Assembly: GCA_965217605.1 (NCBI GenBank)
Contig: CBDCJB010000013.1
Span: 62,001 to 126,000, forward strand
DNA from: JAYYZW01 sp965217605
Lineage (GTDB): Bacteria; Pseudomonadota; Gammaproteobacteria; Ga0077536
Reading direction: 5' to 3'
Length of the DNA: 64,000 nucleotides
Positions 61,538-64,000 of this stretch are shown piece after piece. The notes beneath the pieces are model-generated. The model made no database searches and had not been told where the DNA came from. It saw only the letters and a program-made list of their open reading frames with translations. The number at the start of each line of letters is the position of its first letter. Positions within the stretch are counted from its first letter, which is position 1. Position numbers and translations under genes: made by a program.

Positions 61538-62935
61538 TCAGGGCGTCGATACATTCTGCGCGGCTTCGGGGCCGCGGATGTTACCGCGATTCAACGAAAA
61601 ATAGCCCGCGGGAATACACAGCAGAACCATGACCCAAAAGCTCAACCGAATACTCTCGCCGAGTTCCGCATAGCTTGCCGGCGTCATATGCACCCGGCCA
61701 ATCACCAGCGCGAAGATGAGGGTCACGACGATCATCGAGAGCATCTGGCCAACCACGCGCAGGCAGGCGTGCGCGCCGGCCGCCATGCCGTAGTGCGCAG
61801 GTTCGACCGAACTCATGACCGCGTTGGCATTCACCGGGGCGAAGAGCGCGAAACCGACCCCGGACAGTGCGAGACTGGCAATGATGTAATCAAGATCGGT
61901 GTGCGCATCGATCGCAGCGAGCATGGCGAGCCCGATCGCGGTGAAGGCGATACCGGCCGTCGCGACGAAACGCGGTTCGATTCTGTCCGACAGGCGCCCG
62001 GCAATCGGCGCCGTAAGTGCGATCGCGAGCGGCTGTACGAGCAGTATCAAACCTGCCGCCTGCGCACTCATGGCTTTCAGGTATTGGAGAAAGAGGCTCA
62101 TCAATACGACGTTTGAGAACGTTGCCGCGTACATCAAAAAAGCCGCGGCACACGAAAACGCGAACGTCGTATGCGTTTGAAACAATCGGACGTTAAACAG
62201 CGGTTCGCGCAATCGTGATTCCAATACGACAAAGCCGAGGATGGCCGCGCCACTCGCGACCATGGCGGCAACACCCAGCATCGATGGGAGATAGACGACG
62301 CCACAGCTGAGCGTGATGATGGCGCCACCCGCGATGAACGCACCGGCGAAATCGAAGCTGTCGTAGCGCGGCCCGAACCACTCTTCGTCGATACGCAACC
62401 ATCCGATCCAAAGCCCATAAAGGGACACCGGGATCTGAACGACGAATGTCCACCGCCAACCATAGTGGTCCACGACGAAGCCGCCGAGTACAGGCCCCAA
62501 GGTGAGACCCAGGTACATGAGCGACGCGATCATGCCGAAGGCGCGCCCGCGCACCTCGATCGGCAGGGCCGCGGATACGATCGAGATCACGGTCACGAAA
62601 CCGCCGGCGGCGCAGATACCTTGCAGGAAACGCATCGCGATCAAAGTCGTCGCCGACTCGGCCGCCGCGGCAAATACGGATGCGATCGAGACGCCGACGA
62701 TACCCATCAGGAATACGCGCTTGCGACCAAAGTGATCGGAGAGACGCGCGAAGGGCAAGACGAAGGACGCCGAGGCGGTGAGAAAGATCATCGGGATCCA
62801 GTTGAGTAAGGTCGCGTCGATCGTGAGATCGGCGGCGATCGCGGGCAGGGCAACGTTAACCGTGGAGATGAGCAGCGCGTTCGCGAACGCATTCGCGCCC
62901 ACCATCGCGATTACACGCCGTTGCAGCAGCGTCAT
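61538..62935 (-). CDS. DHA2-family MFS drug exporter, second copy
   Basis: 465 residues, same length as the paralogue at 43.5-44.9 kb. AFANALLISTVNVALPAIAA (motif D1), LSDHFGRKRVFLMGIVGVSI (motif A), LGLTLGPVLGGFVVDHYGWR (motif C) and about fourteen helices. The C-terminal NRGNIRGPEAA is repeated in the fragment just downstream. Exports hydrophobic or cationic compounds using the proton gradient; substrate unknown. Its start lies 10 bp after the stop of the flavin oxidoreductase gene, so the two form an operon. Confidence 0.92.
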   Translation of the reverse strand: MTLLQRRVIAMVGANAFANALLISTVNVALPAIAADLTIDATLLNWIPMIFLTASASFVLPFARLSDHFGRKRVFLMGIVGVSIASVFAAAAESATTLIAMRFLQGICAAGGFVTVISIVSAALPIEVRGRAFGMIASLMYLGLTLGPVLGGFVVDHYGWRWTFVVQIPVSLYGLWIGWLRIDEEWFGPRYDSFDFAGAFIAGGAIITLSCGVVYLPSMLGVAAMVASGAAILGFVVLESRLREPLFNVRLFQTHTTFAFSCAAAFLMYAATFSNVVLMSLFLQYLKAMSAQAAGLILLVQPLAIALTAPIAGRLSDRIEPRFVATAGIAFTAIGLAMLAAIDAHTDLDYIIASLALSGVGFALFAPVNANAVMSSVEPAHYGMAAGAHACLRVVGQMLSMIVVTLIFALVIGRVHMTPASYAELGESIRLSFWVMVLLCIPAGYFSLNRGNIRGPEAAQNVSTP

Positions 62936-62945
62936 GGCATGCGGC

Positions 62946-63977
62946 TCACGCGGAGATGTCGTTCCCGTGCAACGCCTCGATCAACTCGGGCCAGCGATCG
63001 AAGCGTCCGCCGCCGTCCATCGCAGCATAGAGCGATACGCGATCGAGGATGCCGGTGTAGCGTTCGCGTATCCGCATTCCGATGTCTGCCGGTTTGGCAA
63101 TGACGGCGACGTGTTCCAGCAGTGACTCCGGTATAGCTGCCGCCATCGCGGCCACGTTACCTTTACGCATAAGGTCATTGAGTTGTTGCGCCAACGCACC
63201 CAAGCCGTGGTATTCGAGTACGGCCGCGTAACTTGGAGTCGAACCGTAAAACGCGACCTGCTGGCGCACGTGCTGTTCCATCGCGTCGGCGTCGGCCTGG
63301 GATTCGCCGGTAATGACGAAGATCGGGGCATAGAGCTCCAGATCACGGACGCTGCGGCCGTTGGCTTTGGCACCTTCGTCGAGCGCGGGCTTTACGACTT
63401 CGGTCAGATAAGCTGCGGAATGCATCGGATGGACGTGAAATCCGTCGGCCGCTTCGCCCGCCGCGCGGCACATCCGCGGATTGACGCCGGCAAGATAAAT
63501 GGGGATGTCCGGATGATCGATCGGGCCCGGCTGGAAAAAGGGGTTCATTAATTTAAAGCGGTAGAACGGGCCTTCGTACGCGGGCTTGGCGCCGTTCTGA
63601 AACGTATTCCAGATCGCCCGGACACAATGGATGTAATCAGTCACACGCGCCGCCGGATGCTCGAACGGCATGGAAAACCGCCGCTCGATATGCGGGCGCA
63701 CCTGGGTGCCGAGACCGAGCCGGAAGCGGCCGCCGGAATCGCGCTGCAGATCCCACGCGATCTGCGCCATCGAAAAGGGCGAGCGCGCAAATGCGACCGC
63801 GATGTTCGTCCCGATCTCGAGGCGCTCGGTCGCCGCGGCCGCATGCGCCAGAGGCAGAAAGGCGTCGCTCGTCGCCTCGAAGGTCCATACGCAATCAAAA
63901 CCCAGGGATTCGTATTCGCGGGCCCGGGCGGCGATCTGTGCCGGCGGTGCGGGCGGCATCAGGGAATCGATTTTCAT
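62946..63977 (-). CDS. TIGR03617-type LLM flavin/F420-dependent oxidoreductase, second copy
   Basis: 343 residues. ARAREYESLGFDCVWTFEAT, GTNIAVAFARSPFSMAQIAW, SGGRFRLGLGTQVRPHIERR and QVAFYGSTPSYAAVLEYHGL are diagnostic of the MSMEG_2256-like group and the match is closer than for the 35.9-kb paralogue. ATG 63977 follows GGAGTAAG. It precedes an exporter gene in one operon, suggesting paired detoxification or secretion of the oxidised product. Confidence 0.9.
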   Translation of the reverse strand: MKIDSLMPPAPPAQIAARAREYESLGFDCVWTFEATSDAFLPLAHAAAATERLEIGTNIAVAFARSPFSMAQIAWDLQRDSGGRFRLGLGTQVRPHIERRFSMPFEHPAARVTDYIHCVRAIWNTFQNGAKPAYEGPFYRFKLMNPFFQPGPIDHPDIPIYLAGVNPRMCRAAGEAADGFHVHPMHSAAYLTEVVKPALDEGAKANGRSVRDLELYAPIFVITGESQADADAMEQHVRQQVAFYGSTPSYAAVLEYHGLGALAQQLNDLMRKGNVAAMAAAIPESLLEHVAVIAKPADIGMRIRERYTGILDRVSLYAAMDGGGRFDRWPELIEALHGNDISA

Positions 63978-64000
63978 ACCTTACTCCCGTAATTGATTTT

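Noticed and set aside
61430..61554. 41-codon frame on the minus strand beginning MYRRPESGKTASIF
   Set aside because: It starts inside the exporter stop region, has no ribosome site and no family resemblance; too weak to call, though it could be a remnant.
1..64000. CRISPR array, rRNA or tRNA genes, prophage, conjugation or replication origin
   Set aside because: None of the expected repeat spacing, cloverleaf arms, structural or replication genes could be seen in the gaps or coding regions.

Overview
The window is dense and GC-rich and carries no rRNA, tRNA, CRISPR array or prophage that I can see. Gene content (split acyl-CoA carboxylase, SoxB, TupABC, DUF992, DUF1329, two TIGR03617-type flavin oxidoreductases, EmrB/QacA-type exporters, dispersed GTAGCCTGGATG-type palindromic repeats) points to a member of Pseudomonadota, most likely an uncultured-type gammaproteobacterium with broad acyl-CoA metabolism and some sulfur oxidation. 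The genus is not identifiable by eye.

Layout. 1-7.7 kb: a cut luciferase-like oxidoreductase, a shortened RidA, a CbbQ/NorQ-type AAA+ ATPase with its vWA partner, then an IS3-family insertion sequence whose two flanks are different broken genes. 7.8-16.6 kb: diguanylate cyclase, CBS protein, a biotin-dependent acyl-CoA carboxylase operon whose alpha chain is split by one in-frame TGA, and serCA. 16.7-23 kb: a small membrane-protein gene between 27-bp inverted repeats, a LexA-box-controlled dnaE2 with five single-base indels, DUF992, a frameshifted exported protein, and an aminotransferase whose start codon lies inside a perfect 32-bp hairpin. 23-28.6 kb: a divergent metal/selenium island, with yqeC and a ModE-like regulator on one side and an outer-membrane porin plus tupBCA on the other. 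28.6-34.8 kb: lipid kinase, glycosyltransferase, small membrane protein, an AhpD-like gene with an in-frame TGA at a redox position (candidate selenoprotein), a frameshifted transglutaminase, a 54-residue lipoprotein and a DsbA-fold isomerase. 34.8-44.9 kb: deacetylase, flavin oxidoreductase, soxB, a degraded flavin monooxygenase with a divergent AraC regulator, SMR efflux pump, NUDIX hydrolase and two MFS exporters. 45-52.9 kb: acyl-CoA synthetase, two acyl-CoA dehydrogenases, an SDR, GST, enoyl-CoA hydratase and a flavin-reductase-type gene killed by a MITE. 53-64 kb: a cyclic-nucleotide-binding/rhodanese/coiled-coil protein, DUF1329, an arsR-arsM pair, a saccharopine-dehydrogenase-like gene broken by an amber codon, an MFS exporter with a remnant of a second copy, and a second TIGR03617-type oxidoreductase.

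How the genes fit together. The most notable link is selenium with molybdenum/tungsten: YqeC marks genomes that make selenium-dependent molybdenum hydroxylases, TupABC imports tungstate, and 4 kb further on an AhpD-like protein has TGA exactly where its family has the second cysteine of a CxxC pair, followed by a stem-loop in the position expected of a bacterial SECIS element. Two acyl-CoA blocks (biotin carboxylase; synthetase/dehydrogenase/hydratase) suggest catabolism of fatty or branched acids. The stretch from 17 to 39 kb also contains nine single- or two-base frameshifts, so either gene decay or sequence error is concentrated there; this must be kept in mind when judging the selenoprotein.
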